From Paragyromitra xinjiangensis (taxonomy: Eukaryota; Ascomycota; Pezizomycetes; Pezizales; Discinaceae): a stretch of 64,000 bases of DNA. Location: positions 930,001-994,000 of the forward strand of contig JBCAMK010000017.1 of assembly GCA_038503065.1 (NCBI GenBank), given 5' to 3'. The first letter of the stretch is position 1; the number at the start of each line of letters is the position of its first letter. Shown piece after piece: positions 1 through 10,731 of the stretch. Under the pieces are notes generated by a model. That model saw only the letters and a program-made list of their open reading frames with translations. It was not told where the DNA came from and did no database searches. A program made the position numbers and the translations under genes.

Positions 1-2572
1 GCTTGATTTTGGACTTTCTGGATGGTGTTGCTGAGTCCAATCTGCCCGTTCCACCATACTTCAGCTCCGAAATCACTGATGGTGGCTACACAGGTTTGGT
101 AGAGTTGGCGGAGTGCTTTGTAACTCAGTCCTTTTTCTGTGCTTGCGAGACGGGAGATAGCCATGAAGGCTCGAAGTGCGGAGGCAGCTTTGGTCTTCAC
201 ATGATGCTTGAATGTGAGTTTGCGGTCAAACCAGACACCCAGCCATCGCTGGACATCTGCAGCCTCAATCATGTTGCCGTCAGGCATCGTAACTTTGGCT
301 TCATCAGAGGTGTCAGTTGTTCGTCTGGAGTGGAAGTGAGTGAGTTCTGTCGTTGGATTGTCAAAGTACAAGGCATTTTTCTCACCCCATTCGGAGGAGG
401 TGAGTGCCATTGCTTCCAGTGTTCGAGAGTTTTCTGCTTCAGACTTTCCTGTAACCAGAAGGCCCACATCATCAACATAGCTGGGGCAGGTGGAATCAGG
501 ATATTTTTCTTCTAGCTCGTTGAACAACGGAGCCAGGTAGAGGAGGAAGAGGATAGGGGAGGTGGGGGATCCTTGTGGGATGCCAGTTTGAATGGGTGCC
601 ATGGATTCAGTTTCACCGTCGAATGCCATGCAGGCTGTTCGATTGCTGAGGAAGGAGTCCACCCATCGGCAGATGGGAAGTGGGAGGTCCAGTTCTATCA
701 TGGTCTTGATCAGTCGTCGTTTGAATACAAAATCATATGCACCTTTCACGTCCATACAAAGTGCAGAGAGTGTTAGGCCTTTCTTTTTGGCTGCATCGGC
801 AAGCGGCTGATAAGCATGCAAGCATCCACAGCTGATCTTTTTGGTCGACCTCCAATTTGCCATCTATGGAGAAGGTGATATCTTTCTGCCATAAATGCTA
901 ATTGGGTTGCTGTGATCTTTTCTGAGACTTTGCCAAGGCAGTTGAGGAGTGATACTGGTCTGTAGGCTTTTGCTATCGTATAGTCAGGTTTATTGGCCTT
1001 TCTGATGATTGCAATTGTAGCTTCACGCCATATGGTTGGGTGGTATCCTGCTTTCATGGTGGCTTTGTAGAAGGAATTGAACTGCGTTGGGTCGACTTGG
1101 TATGCTTTTTGAATGCATAGGAAGCCAATTCCGTCAGGTCCAGGGGCTTTCTTTGGTACTGAGGTCATGATTGCTTTCCGAATCTCATCGTTGGTGAGGT
1201 CTTTCCATGGGATCTTGTGTTTTCCTGCTGGAACAGGTTCATCAAGTTCCACTGAGGGAGGGGGAGGGAATAGAGTTGCTCGGAAGAGATTGGCTTTCTC
1301 TTCAAAGGTTTTGGACTCTTGGAGGGTGGTGGGATTGTGTAGGGTGGGGGTGCGTTCACATCTGCGAGGCTTGGTGTACCTCATTGCTGTGAAGACATCT
1401 TTTCCGTGAGCTTCTTCTAGGAATGTATTCCAGTGTTCACTTTTTGCTGTTCTGATTCGTCTGAAGTAGGATGTTCGCAGGTTTTTGAATCTTCGCCTCA
1501 TGGCTGGAGTCTGATCTGTTCTCCAGTCCCTGAGGGCTGTCTTCATATGTCTGCGTCCTTCTTTGATGTCTTCATTCCACCAAGGTTTGGCGAAGGGCGA
1601 TGGTTTTCGTTTGGGCACATGGATGTTAGCAGCTGCTATGATTGAATCTCGTAGGTGTTAAGCTGCTTCGTCTAGGTTTGAATGGGTTGGGTGGGAGTGT
1701 AGGAACTCCCAGGTGTCTTTAGTAGTGATGGAGGAAAGGGTGAAAGTTTGTTGGAAGCCGTCCCAGTCCGCCTTGGCCCAATTAAATTGTTCCGTTGATG
1801 GTGGGGGGGCACATTCCAAAGAGTCGGAAGCAATTTCAAACTGAACCACTTCATGGTCGGATCCTGTTGCAAGGTCTTCCATGACTGCCCAGTTCATAAT
1901 CAAGTCTGTCATCGGTGAGGAGGAGAAGGCAAGATCCAAAACGGATCTGCCAGTGCCTGTTGGGTAGTTGTAGGTATAAATGTCAGGTTCATTAATGAGG
2001 GTGTAATTGAATTCTTCTAGTATAGCTAGAAGAGCTTCATGTCGTTTTGGTGAACGGACTCGTGAGTCCCAGAGAGGATGGTGGGCATTGAAGTCACCTG
2101 CCATGATACAGCGTTCTGGTAGCTTTAGTCCCACAAGTACACGTTCAACTGTGTATTGGGGGTGGCTGTCAGGAGATCGTTGTGATGCTGCAGGTTGTTC
2201 ATTGTAGATGTTGAGGAGGGTAAAGGAAGGAATGGAGGGGGTTGACAGCTCTATGGCCTGTACATCTTCGTTATTGATGATGTCGGGCCTTGGCTGATAT
2301 TTCAGGAAGAGGTTGGATTTTGATATAAAGGTCATGGTTCGAGGGCGGTTAATACAGCTCGGAATCATTCTTGCGAATAACCCATGAGATATTGATGTCC
2401 AGGAGTTTGGTGGTGCGTCAGGGGAAGTATCGGGCATAGCAAAGGGTTCTTGAATAATTACTATATCAGCCGTTTCTGAGGCTGAGTCGAGGAGGGATAA
2501 CATAACGTTTTGGTTTCTTCGGCAGTTGTGTTGCATCAGGCGAATCTTGTGTGGGTTTGGTTGCACAATCAT
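1..2572 (-). pseudogene. LINE family 1 ORF2 (EN-RT), copy A, broken
   Basis: ORF2 polyprotein of a Tad1-type LINE, which nicks the target and reverse-transcribes the element RNA. The start ATG at 2572 overlaps the ORF1 stop as ATGA. An APE-type endonuclease occupies about the first 300 codons, with the N-terminal Asn, QEPF, GDFNAHHPLW and SDHE motifs; a reverse transcriptase follows. Against copy B two lesions are clear. A TAA at 1658-1660 replaces a CAA Gln codon between the endonuclease and RT domains. A 1-bp deletion near 805-808 shifts frame just before the catalytic RT core. The frame below 805 still matches RT sequence of copy B up to the window edge. Without suppression this copy cannot make full-length ORF2 protein. 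Confidence 0.88.
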
Positions 2573-4173
2573 TGTTCCACCATGATGTCTTTTTCAGTTC
2601 GGGAGAGGTCTGGGCGTGCAACACAGGATCTGTCAGTGGCTTTATGTGTGCCACCACAGTTGATGCATTTGGGAGGCATGTGGGCGCAGGAGTCAGTGGC
2701 TCTGCAAGTCCCACAGAAGTGCTTGTTGGTAGCATGGTTGTGTCCACAGTAGGCACAGGCTGGCTTGGTGGAGGGGCATCTCTGGAACTTGTGTCCAAAC
2801 TTTTGACAGTTAGAACATTGGTCCCCAGGGCGTGCAGTCAAGTAGGCTCCGGTCCTGTGTCTTTGGCCGAAGATGAGGATTCCGTTTTTGGTCAGTTTGT
2901 TGTACATGCTTTTGCTGGTGATGGCAATCATCACCGAGCTGTGGGACTTTCCGTTTCTCTTGTCGGGGTGGGTCATGTAGCGAGGAGGTGCTGCCAGTTT
3001 GAGATCACTGTTTTGGTATTCCAGTTCATTTTGCAGGTCACTCATGCCGGTACGATTGTCGGGGTATTCCATGATTGGGACTCCATGGATGGCAACCTTG
3101 TGCCAGGACTCCTGTTTGGAGAGAAAGAGAGCTTTCTCATCGCTTTCCTTCACAACTTTCTCAATGGTGGCCTTGTGCAGGTCAAAGTCAGTGCTGGTGA
3201 ATCCATTGCGAGTGTAGAGCAGGAGATTTGCTTTCAGGTTCCAGGAGATTCCTGAGATCTGGAGGCTTTCTGGTGCTTTGGCAGTCAGGAGTTCTTTGTT
3301 GATGGTGTTGCGCAGGACAAGGAGATTGAGGCTTTCTTCTTTCTGATCACCACTGCGTTGGACAATCATGTTCTTGGTGAGTTCTGGGGTTGGAGTTGTG
3401 GGGGTGTCAGTGTTGGCCTTCGCAGGCTTTCCATCTTTCGCCACAGTGGCCCAAGTCTTTGGTGCAGGAGGTGGAGGAGGGGGAGGAGGTGCTGGCGCGT
3501 TTTCAGTTGCCTTTCCCTTTCCCTTGTTCTTCTTGGGTTGTTGGGGAGCGGTGGGGATTGTTGTTGCTGTGATTGCTGGTACGACAGGAGTTGCTTTCAG
3601 GGTGCGGTGGATTGAATCCACTTTCCCGATCACAGTGTGGCTCATGGAGCCCAGGGAGGTTGAGATTTGGGTGGTGAGGTTGCTAACCATCATCTTGAGC
3701 TCAGCGATTTCCTTGTTCAGGTGTTCATTCTGTGCCATGAGGTGCTGGTTGACATCGTTTTGACTCATTGGGAGTGCAAAGTAACTGGGAGTGCGTTTGG
3801 GAGGGGGAGCAGATTGCTGTTGGTTGCCAAAGGTTCTCTTTGACGGGCCAGCTGCGGATCTGGTCCTGGTCATTGGTTCTGGCTCGTAGGTGAAGTCAAT
3901 TCCTCCCAAAGTGTTTCTAAATGATAGAGGATGTGTGGGGGAGTTGCCAGCTGAGGAGAAGAATGGTGGTGGGAGTGTAATCTTGCGAGCAAATGGAGCC
4001 GGGAGAGGTTTGGTGGTGGAGGAAATAGGGTCGCTGCTCATGATGTCTGGAGCATGCTGGCTGACGTTCAAGAATCGGTTGGTGGCCGTCATGGTAGGGC
4101 TGGAGGGAGGTGAAGATGGAGGTACGACAGGAAGTTCCGTGTCGTCTTGCATTTCATCCCCGTGGGCCGACAT
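2569..4173 (-). CDS. LINE family 1 ORF1, gag-like RNA-binding protein (copy A)
   Basis: An uninterrupted 534-aa ORF1. Order of features: Ser/Pro-rich N-terminus, a predicted coiled-coil stretch around residues 120-180, a poly-Pro run, a central folded region, and three C-terminal CCHC-type zinc knuckles beginning CSNCQKFGH, CAYCGHNHA and CINCGGTH. ORF1 proteins of Tad1 elements bind the element RNA and form the ribonucleoprotein. The ATG at 4173 is chosen because copy B has the same Met context and the upstream extension starts at a non-ATG codon. ORF2 begins inside the last codon of ORF1, suggesting translation by termination-reinitiation. Confidence 0.9.
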   Translation of the reverse strand: MSAHGDEMQDDTELPVVPPSSPPSSPTMTATNRFLNVSQHAPDIMSSDPISSTTKPLPAPFARKITLPPPFFSSAGNSPTHPLSFRNTLGGIDFTYEPEPMTRTRSAAGPSKRTFGNQQQSAPPPKRTPSYFALPMSQNDVNQHLMAQNEHLNKEIAELKMMVSNLTTQISTSLGSMSHTVIGKVDSIHRTLKATPVVPAITATTIPTAPQQPKKNKGKGKATENAPAPPPPPPPPAPKTWATVAKDGKPAKANTDTPTTPTPELTKNMIVQRSGDQKEESLNLLVLRNTINKELLTAKAPESLQISGISWNLKANLLLYTRNGFTSTDFDLHKATIEKVVKESDEKALFLSKQESWHKVAIHGVPIMEYPDNRTGMSDLQNELEYQNSDLKLAAPPRYMTHPDKRNGKSHSSVMIAITSKSMYNKLTKNGILIFGQRHRTGAYLTARPGDQCSNCQKFGHKFQRCPSTKPACAYCGHNHATNKHFCGTCRATDSCAHMPPKCINCGGTHKATDRSCVARPDLSRTEKDIMVEQ

Positions 4174-4715
4174 GGTTCCGGAAATTTTCGGAAATTTTCG
4201 TGTAACGGAAACTAAAAATAAATTGCCGAGACAAAAGTTGATTGGACGTTGAAGACTGGAGGCTGATTGGGTTCCACCGATGGAATGTTCCAGAAGGTAG
4301 CAGGTGATGTGCTGTCAGTCAGAATTGCAATATTCCGAGATTTCTGGCGATTTTTGGCGATAAAATGAGTACTACTCGGGCGCCTGTGTGCCGATTTGGC
4401 TGAAACTAAAAATCCTGGGCCGTAGTATGTAGGCGGCGTGGATGTGCAAGTTTCAAGTCAATCGGACAAGAACTGGTCGACTGGCGACGATTTTGAGGGG
4501 GGGCTCGGCGGGTTTTTTGGTGGGGTGAGCCCCAAAGAGGGGAAATGAAGGGGAAAATTACAACAACTTCTGCAATAGAAGAGATGGATTTCCCAGGAGG
4601 TGTAGAAGGGGGTAAAAGGGGGCGCTGATTCCGAATATGAAGTCGGTTTGATGATATCTCTGTTGGTTGTGGAGTTATTTTCGAAAATTCGTCCTGGTAG
4701 AATGGTTGTCGCTTA
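4174..4715 (-). promoter_or_regulatory. 5' leader of LINE A
   Basis: About 540 bp with no long ORF, conserved with copy B (33255-33795). It should hold the internal Pol II promoter, as in other LINEs, but no TATA-like element was identified. A 10-bp direct repeat (GGAAATTTTC type) lies just upstream of the ORF1 start. A segment near 4560 resembles the leader monomers of the ORF1-only element C. Confidence 0.6.
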
Positions 4716-4716
4716 T

Positions 4717-5056
4717 GTGGAGTAGATTAGGGCCCCGGACTGATGGGACTGTAGGAGCCAAAAGAGAAATTCGGGCGAAACAACTGGCGTTGGCGAAGTA
4801 GCGGCCCAAACAAGTCGGACAGGAGTTGCGGGCGGTGATGGCGATACTCTGGGAGGAGTATTGGGAGCCAGGTTGATGGGGGAGTGATGGGAGTGATGAG
4901 TTCCCAGATGCGGAGTGGGGTGTAGTGATAAACGAGGCCAAAGAGATGAAGGCTTTTGGTATCGTGGGATTCTGAGAGAGGTGGTTTGTGGTGTTGAGTT
5001 TGCGGTCGGAGATGATGGAGGAAGAGTGGAAGCGAGGTGGGCGGTCGCTTTTTATA
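4717..5056 (-). mobile_element. Remnants: R-repeat start and LINE 2-I 5' leader fragment (2g)
   Basis: 4717-4761 matches the first 45 bp of repeat R. 4762-4796 is unassigned. About 4797-5056 matches the 5' leader of subfamily 2-I on the minus strand (compare 10480-10731 and 55380-55643). The fragment starts at the same terminus as complete 2-I copies and is cut before ORF1. On the minus strand its 5' end directly follows the 3' end of LINE 2a, a head-to-tail junction. Confidence 0.7.
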
Positions 5057-5069
5057 TACTGCCTCTAGT
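5057..5069. repeat. Target-site duplication of LINE 2a (3' side)
   Basis: TACTGCCTCTAGT, identical over 13 bp to 10732-10744 on the other side of LINE 2a. The same sequence with C as last base flanks LINE 2f. Confidence 0.8.
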
Positions 5070-5295
5070 GTTTTTTAGTGTTTTTAGTGTTTTAATTCTA
5101 CGGCCCTCATACTAAAGTATATCGCCTCATCCGCCGCCAGCTACAAATAAATCCTCCCCGTTTCCAAACCAATTTTTAAACCATCCTAAAAAAATAATAA
5201 CAAAAGAACTACAAGAAAGGAAAAATAACCGAAAAGAAAGCCAAATCAATCATTCCCTGCTTATTTCGCGAAAAAATTTTTATAACCCTAACAGG

Positions 5296-8200
5296 TTAAT
5301 ATAGGAAAAAAAAAAACTCGGAAAAATTTAACTTAGACGAAAAGAAAATATTCCAATCTGGTTCTGAATTTTTAAAGAAGTCTTGTCGTTCTTTGTTTCT
5401 GAGTTTGCAGGACATGATGCGATGGTAAGAGCCATCCTGTTCGCCGCATGAGCATGTGAGGGGATCGGTGAATCCGGTGGGATCAATAAAATGCGCTTGG
5501 TTATGTATTTTTGCGAGTTTGGAGAATCGTTTGCGTGATAATGGTGTATGATGTTGCGCGATGTGAAGTGCGACGGGCTCTGGGGTATTGGAGGCCCATG
5601 ATTTGAGTAAATGTTTCTTTGGTAGAAGTGAAAGATGTCCAAGGGTAAGACGATGCCATGGGCAAAGAGGTTTGTTGTGGGCGAATGTGGCCAATTGATC
5701 GGCCTTCTCGTTGCCAAAGATTTGTGTGTGAGAGGGAGTCCATATACCACTAATGGAGCATCCTATATTTTGAAGTGAATTGCATGCGTTGAGTGCGTGC
5801 CATAAATATTCCTTGTTGTGTGTGGGTCCTCCTGCAAGTGATTTTAGGGCATTTTGATTGTCGACGCATATGTATATGGGAGTGGGGTAGACGATGTGTT
5901 GGAGCAAGAGGGCTAAGGCTTCTTGTATGGTGTGAATTTCGGCGTCTTCATTTTCGGCGTGGTGTCCGAGGGCGCAGGAATGTGTGTATGTTTGTGTGGT
6001 GATGCCGTAGCGTATGTGAGCAATGTATACACCTGAAGAGGAGTGTCCGTTATCATTGAGGGAGCCATCTGTGTAGAGGAGCCAGGAATTTTCTAATGTG
6101 CCTGTCCAGTTGATGTGCTGCGTGGCTGTTTGTTGTTTGGAAAGTTGGGAAATTTGTAAAGAACTTGATGTGAGAAATGGGGAATGAAAGGAGAATTCGA
6201 GTCTTTCAAGGGGTTGGTTGTTGATGAGGGGTTGAAGCAGGGAGGCTATTCTTTTGAGTCCTGTTCCTTTATATTCTGTTGTTTGCGGGAGGAATTTGAG
6301 TAATGGAAGAAAGGCCGGATTATGCGCATTGTTTTTCAGAATGCGTATGCCGTATTTTTGTGAATGATAATCTAGTAGGAGGTTGAGCGGTGGTAGGGCA
6401 GCTTCGCGTAGTAGGTGGGTTATTTTGGTGTATCTGGGAAGGCCCGTGATGAGGCGGGCAAGGCTGTGGTATGCTGGTTGAATGTTATCTATTATGGTGG
6501 GTGCACCTGTCCACCATATGGGGGAACCCCATAGCATTTTGGGGATGTGGACCATGTGTAGTATGTGATGTATTGTGGCAGGGGTGAGGTGTATGGATTT
6601 GAGGAGAGGATAGATGGCTCCTTTGGTTTTGAGTAGGGAGGCGACGATGTGGTGTGTGTGTTGGTGGAAGGTTAATCTTCGATCGATGATGAGACCTAGC
6701 ATACGGTTTTGTTCAGTGGGTGATATGCTTTGGTTGTACAGTGTGATGGGAGTAGGGGTGGGATCTTTGACTCTGGAGCTGAGTCTTAGATGCATGAGTT
6801 CCGTTTTTGGTGGGGAAAAGAGGATGTTGAGGTGTGAGCCTCTTTTGATTTTCAGGTTGAGGCGTTGTTGTAGTGTCATGGTGGCAAATTTTTGTGAAAA
6901 ACTCGCTTGTAGCATGGCGTTGTTGTCGATGTAGGTATTAGAATAAGTAAGATTGGAAGGTGATGGTTCAGTGTCTAGCACGGCGCTGTATATGGTGAAG
7001 GCAATGGATGAAACTGCAGATCCTTGAGGGAGTCCACTGTTAAAGGGTGATGTTGGGCTTGTGGTGCTGTTAAGACGGAAGGCTATTGTTCGGTTGGTGG
7101 TGAAGCTTTGGTACCATTGTATTAGGTATGTGGGGAATTTGAAGTGAAGGAAGATTGCAGTCATTTGTTGATGGATGACGCAGTTGAAAGCTCCTTCGAT
7201 GTCTGTGGTGAGGATGGAGGGTCGTAATTGCTTTTGGTGTCCTGTTGTGGCGGGAGTGTCAAGCCAGGATTGGGATGGTGTGATGATTTGTTGTAGGGCG
7301 TCTATTGCCGAGATTCCCGTGCGTCCACCTGTGTGTTGGTGGTTGATTGCGCCTGAGTTTATTGCAGCAATTTCTAATTGTCTGGTGATGATGCGTTCTA
7401 AAAGTTTGCCAAGGCATGATAGTAATGAAATGGGGCGATAGGCGTTGGGTTTGGAGTAATCGTCTTTGCCTGTCTTAGGTATGGGTGTGACGATTGCTTG
7501 TTTCCATATATCGGGAAAGGCGCCGAAGCGAAGGGCAGCCATGAAGATTTTGGGAATGAGTAGAGGAGCGGCTTGATGAGCATGTTGTATGTGAGGATAG
7601 AGGATTCCGTCATGTCCTGGGGCGGATGCGGGGGAGGTTTTGGCAAGTAGCTTGGAAATTAGCTCTGGGGTGACATGAGGTATGTTGAGGGATTGGTCTG
7701 ATGTGGGTGGGGGAAGCCAGTCTTGTGGTAGTGGCTGGGGAGAGGCGAGGATGGGTGGGAAGAAAGTAGATTTGAAAGCGTTGCATTGTGCTTCAAAGTC
7801 GGGTGCGTTGTGTAGGGGTTGTACGGTGGTGGGGGGTCTGCGGCCATTGGTTTGTTTGATGGCTTGCCATATTTGTTTGGGGTCGTTAGTGGATAGCCGT
7901 TGGTGCCAATGATGTTTTTTTGCTTCATTTATTTCGGTTTTCCATTGTGTTCGGAGGTCTTTGAGAAGGCTTTTGGCATGCTGTGGTGGGTTGGATCGTT
8001 TGATTAGGTGATTGATGGCATTTATTTTTATTTTTAATTTGGAAAGTTCGTGGGTCCACCAGCCTTTGGAGTGTTGGCTGGGTTTCGATAGAGGTATGGC
8101 CGTGATGGTGGCGAATTGTATGAGAGAGGTGAGCTGTTCGCATTCTTTGGTGGTTTCACTGGCGTTGGTGGGTTGGGAGTTGTTGAGTGCTGATTGTTTT

Positions 8201-8976
8201 ATTATGTTATGGAATTGAATCCAGTTTGCTTTGTTGAGGTTGCGTTTGGGTGTGGCTGTGGGCTTCGGTGGAAGAAATATGGTGGTTGTGATTAGGGTGT
8301 GGTCAGAGTTATCTCTTAGTCCTTGATCGGATTGCCACGTTATGAGGTATTGTTGTATGTTCTTGAATAGGGTGAGATCAATGATGGAATTTTTGTTGCC
8401 ATTTCTGGGGAAATGTGTGAAGGTTCCTGGGTGATTGATGAGTTGGTATTTGTGATCTTCTAGCCAGTCCACGAGTTGGTTGGCTATGATTCTGGTTCTG
8501 TTTATGGAGTTGCGATGGGTGTCTGTTTCAAGTCCATACCACCATGTGTGGTGTAGGTTTGTGTCTGCTAATATTATGTGCATGGGGAGGAAGTGATGCA
8601 TGTTGAGGTAGGTGTGTGTGGTTGGTGTGTGGTTGGCATAGATATTGGAGATTTCAATATCGCCTATTGCTGTGGTGATGATGATTGATATGGTGTTGTT
8701 GAAGAAGGAGGTTGAAATGCGTGGGTTTAGGTTCATGTTTGCGTTTATGTAGGTGACGCATTTGGGATTTTGGTTTGTTGGTGAGAAACGGTGAAAGTTT
8801 GTGATGTTTGGTGGTAGGCCTTGGGTTTCTGACCATGGGTCTTGTAGTGCGAGTATGGCGAGTTGGGTGTTGATGTTTGCATGATGGAGTACTGAGAGGG
8901 TGGAGGCCTTTCTTTTAGCGCAATTCAGTTGTTGCACTTGGGCTATGCCTGTGGTTTGTGTTGTGTGTTTAATCAT
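5296..8976 (-). CDS. LINE 2-I ORF2: endonuclease, reverse transcriptase, RNase H (copy 2a)
   Basis: Open frame of 1,226 codons. The start is the ATG at 8976; a longer reading to 9009 would need a TTG start. It overlaps the ORF1 stop by 8 bp (ATGATTAA). Domains in order: APE-like endonuclease (about 1-230), RT (about 440-750), RNase H (about 965-1100), and a C-terminal zinc-binding Cys-X-Cys...His...Cys motif. The first endonuclease Asp of the usual GDFN motif is altered (ADTN), and the RT box reads YIDNN where 2c/2d have YIDDD and 2f has YIDDN, so the second catalytic Asp is Asn. The open frame probably encodes an inactive RT. The last few residues differ from sister copies because of an A-run near 5310. 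Confidence 0.9.
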   Translation of the reverse strand: MIKHTTQTTGIAQVQQLNCAKRKASTLSVLHHANINTQLAILALQDPWSETQGLPPNITNFHRFSPTNQNPKCVTYINANMNLNPRISTSFFNNTISIIITTAIGDIEISNIYANHTPTTHTYLNMHHFLPMHIILADTNLHHTWWYGLETDTHRNSINRTRIIANQLVDWLEDHKYQLINHPGTFTHFPRNGNKNSIIDLTLFKNIQQYLITWQSDQGLRDNSDHTLITTTIFLPPKPTATPKRNLNKANWIQFHNIIKQSALNNSQPTNASETTKECEQLTSLIQFATITAIPLSKPSQHSKGWWTHELSKLKIKINAINHLIKRSNPPQHAKSLLKDLRTQWKTEINEAKKHHWHQRLSTNDPKQIWQAIKQTNGRRPPTTVQPLHNAPDFEAQCNAFKSTFFPPILASPQPLPQDWLPPPTSDQSLNIPHVTPELISKLLAKTSPASAPGHDGILYPHIQHAHQAAPLLIPKIFMAALRFGAFPDIWKQAIVTPIPKTGKDDYSKPNAYRPISLLSCLGKLLERIITRQLEIAAINSGAINHQHTGGRTGISAIDALQQIITPSQSWLDTPATTGHQKQLRPSILTTDIEGAFNCVIHQQMTAIFLHFKFPTYLIQWYQSFTTNRTIAFRLNSTTSPTSPFNSGLPQGSAVSSIAFTIYSAVLDTEPSPSNLTYSNTYIDNNAMLQASFSQKFATMTLQQRLNLKIKRGSHLNILFSPPKTELMHLRLSSRVKDPTPTPITLYNQSISPTEQNRMLGLIIDRRLTFHQHTHHIVASLLKTKGAIYPLLKSIHLTPATIHHILHMVHIPKMLWGSPIWWTGAPTIIDNIQPAYHSLARLITGLPRYTKITHLLREAALPPLNLLLDYHSQKYGIRILKNNAHNPAFLPLLKFLPQTTEYKGTGLKRIASLLQPLINNQPLERLEFSFHSPFLTSSSLQISQLSKQQTATQHINWTGTLENSWLLYTDGSLNDNGHSSSGVYIAHIRYGITTQTYTHSCALGHHAENEDAEIHTIQEALALLLQHIVYPTPIYICVDNQNALKSLAGGPTHNKEYLWHALNACNSLQNIGCSISGIWTPSHTQIFGNEKADQLATFAHNKPLCPWHRLTLGHLSLLPKKHLLKSWASNTPEPVALHIAQHHTPLSRKRFSKLAKIHNQAHFIDPTGFTDPLTCSCGEQDGSYHRIMSCKLRNKERQDFFKNSEPDWNIFFSSKLNFSEFFFFLY

Positions 8977-10399
8977 TACGGTTGTTGATTTTTTGTGCGC
9001 GTTGAGCAAGGTAGAGTGCTCTGGTCTTCATTTTTTCGGGGCAGTCAATGGCGGTGTGTTGATTGGTGTTGCAGCAGGCGCATCTGAGTGGCATGTGTGT
9101 GCATCTAGCACCTCCTTTGCATGTGATTTGGTCGCATTTGTGGTCTTTGGTATGGTGGGCAAGTGCGCAGATGGCGCAGGCAACTTCTTGCTTGCAGGTG
9201 GCGTCGTGATGTCCAAGTTTTTGACAGTTACGGCATTGGGTGGTGGGATTGATGGGGTGGTATTCGCGTATTTTGCAGCTGGCGTTTAGGATGTTGAGGT
9301 AGGTAAAGCCTAGGGTTTTGAGGGTGTGTTTGGCTGGCAGGGCGATGACGATGGAGGAGGCTTTTTTGCCAACGCGTTTCTCTTCTGTGGATAGCCATCT
9401 TGGGGCTTGGGCCAGTTGTACATCAGGTAGGGCGGCTTGAAGGGCATTGGTGATAGTGGTAGGTGTAACGGGTTCGAGGTTGAAGTTCAGGGGGACAGCG
9501 TCAATGATGAATTTGGACCACCTGCTGTTGATTCTGATGTTGGTGATTGGGATTTTGAGAAGGTTGCATGCTGAGGTGATTTCATGTTCGTATTGTTCGA
9601 TGAATTTGTCAGCGGCTTCATTAGGTTTGGTGGTGAGGATGAGGTTGTCGTTGTTGGTTTTCCGGACGGCTAGGATGCATGTGTTGACGGCTCCTAGGCG
9701 GTTGTTGATGGCGTTGAGTATGGAATCTGGGGTGGCCGAGGCAGGAAGGGGTTCGGTGAGTTCAATAATGATTTCTCTTTTGTCAGTGGTGAAATCGGGC
9801 TTGTAGAGTGGTTGGATTTTTGGGGTTTTTCGGTTCGTGACGGTGGTAAAGTTGTTTTCGCCAGGTGCTGTTGTGGCTTTGCTGGCATAGGTTTCTTGTG
9901 TTTTATTAGTGTTAGAGGGTTTGCTGGTGTTTGTGATGGGAGGTTTGTTGCTTGCGGCGGGGGTGTTGGCTTTGGCACTTTGTTTGGTTTGTAGGTGTAG
10001 AAGTCTGGCGTCTAGGGAGCGGACAGTGTTTCGGAGGGAGATGTTTTGCGCTTTGATTTCCGCGAGTTTGGAGGTGGTGTTGGTGTTCTGGATGTTGTTG
10101 AATTTGATTTGAGCTAGGAGAGTGTCCATTTGTCTCTCAAATTCGTCTTTCATTTAGTTGAATTGGCTTTGGATAAACCAGGCGAGATAGTTGGTGGATG
10201 TGGCATTGGTCATGTTTGCCATTTCTTCGGCGGGGATTTGGGTGAAGTTGAGGTTGGAGTTGAATTCCTGACCTCCAACGCTTTCGTCGTCGTCATGTTC
10301 ACTGGAGGAGCTACTGTGGTTGGAGGCGGGTTTGTCTTCCATTGGGAGATCTGCGGGGTCAAAGGCAGAGAGGGCGGTGCTGCCTTCAGGTGCAGACAT
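8969..10399 (-). pseudogene. LINE 2-I ORF1 gag-like, one nonsense codon (copy 2a)
   Basis: ORF1 starts at MSAPEGSTALSAF (ATG 10399) and ends at 8969. A single in-frame TAA at 10154-10156 replaces a Ser TCA codon found in copy 2f, splitting an 81-aa N-terminal piece from a 394-residue remainder. The rest keeps an acidic/Ser-rich N-terminus, a coiled-coil-like segment, a conserved central domain and three CCHC-like knuckles (CRNCQKLGH, CAICALAHH, CACCNTNQH). No frameshift is seen. Confidence 0.85.
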
Positions 10400-10731
10400 G
10401 TTGGAGGTTCGGGTGAGGTGGGGAGAGAGGTGGCTGGATGTGCGTTTGCGCCCAGCAAGAGGTGTGGGTGTGATGGGTGCCCAAACAAGTCGGACAGGAG
10501 TTGCGGGTGGTGATGGCGATACTCTGGGGGGAGTATTGGGAGCCAGGTTGATGGGGGAGCGATGGGAGTGATGAATTCCCAGATGCGGGGTGGGGTGCGG
10601 TGATAAACGAGGCCAAAGAGATAGAGACTTTTGGTTCTGTGAGATTCTGGGAGAGATGGTTTGTGGTGTTGAGTTTGCGTTCGGAGATGAGGGAGGAAGG
10701 GTGGAAGCGAGGTGGGCAGTCGCTTGTTATA
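10400..10731 (-). promoter_or_regulatory. 5' leader of LINE 2a
   Basis: About 330 bp of leader on the minus strand, starting TATAACAAGCGAC at the 5' terminus and shared with 2e, 2f and remnant 2g. It should contain the internal promoter; no core element was recognised. No credible gene lies in it. Confidence 0.55.

Larger units (their letters stand above)
1..4715 (-). mobile_element. LINE family 1, copy A (3' part outside window)
   Basis: Tad1-like non-LTR retrotransposon read on the minus strand: 5' leader at about 4174-4715, ORF1 at 2569-4173, and ORF2 from 2572 to the window edge. It is nearly the same sequence as copy B; window base 1 corresponds to base 29081 in B. The 5' end is placed at 4715 because A and B stop matching there: A continues into a fragment of repeat R, B into its target duplication. 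The 3' part, with the RNase H domain and tail, lies outside the window, so its target duplication cannot be checked. Confidence 0.9.
5070..10731 (-). mobile_element. LINE family 2-I, copy 2a, full length
   Basis: A complete 5.66-kb Tad1-like element bounded by identical 13-bp direct repeats (5057-5069 and 10732-10744). Minus-strand order: leader 10400-10731, ORF1 8969-10399, ORF2 5296-8976, 3' UTR to 5070. The 3' end carries the conserved GGCGATATACTTT and AGGGCCGTA motifs followed by AAAACACT-like tail repeats. ORF1 has one stop codon. ORF2 is open but lacks one RT catalytic Asp, so autonomous activity is unlikely. Confidence 0.9.

Noticed and set aside
3..515. Plus-strand open frames opposite LINE ORFs, e.g. 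3-515, 2551-3255, 9447-9806, 59880-60467
   Set aside because: They are antisense shadows of ORF1/ORF2 and occur at the same place in every LINE copy; no independent domain or start context.
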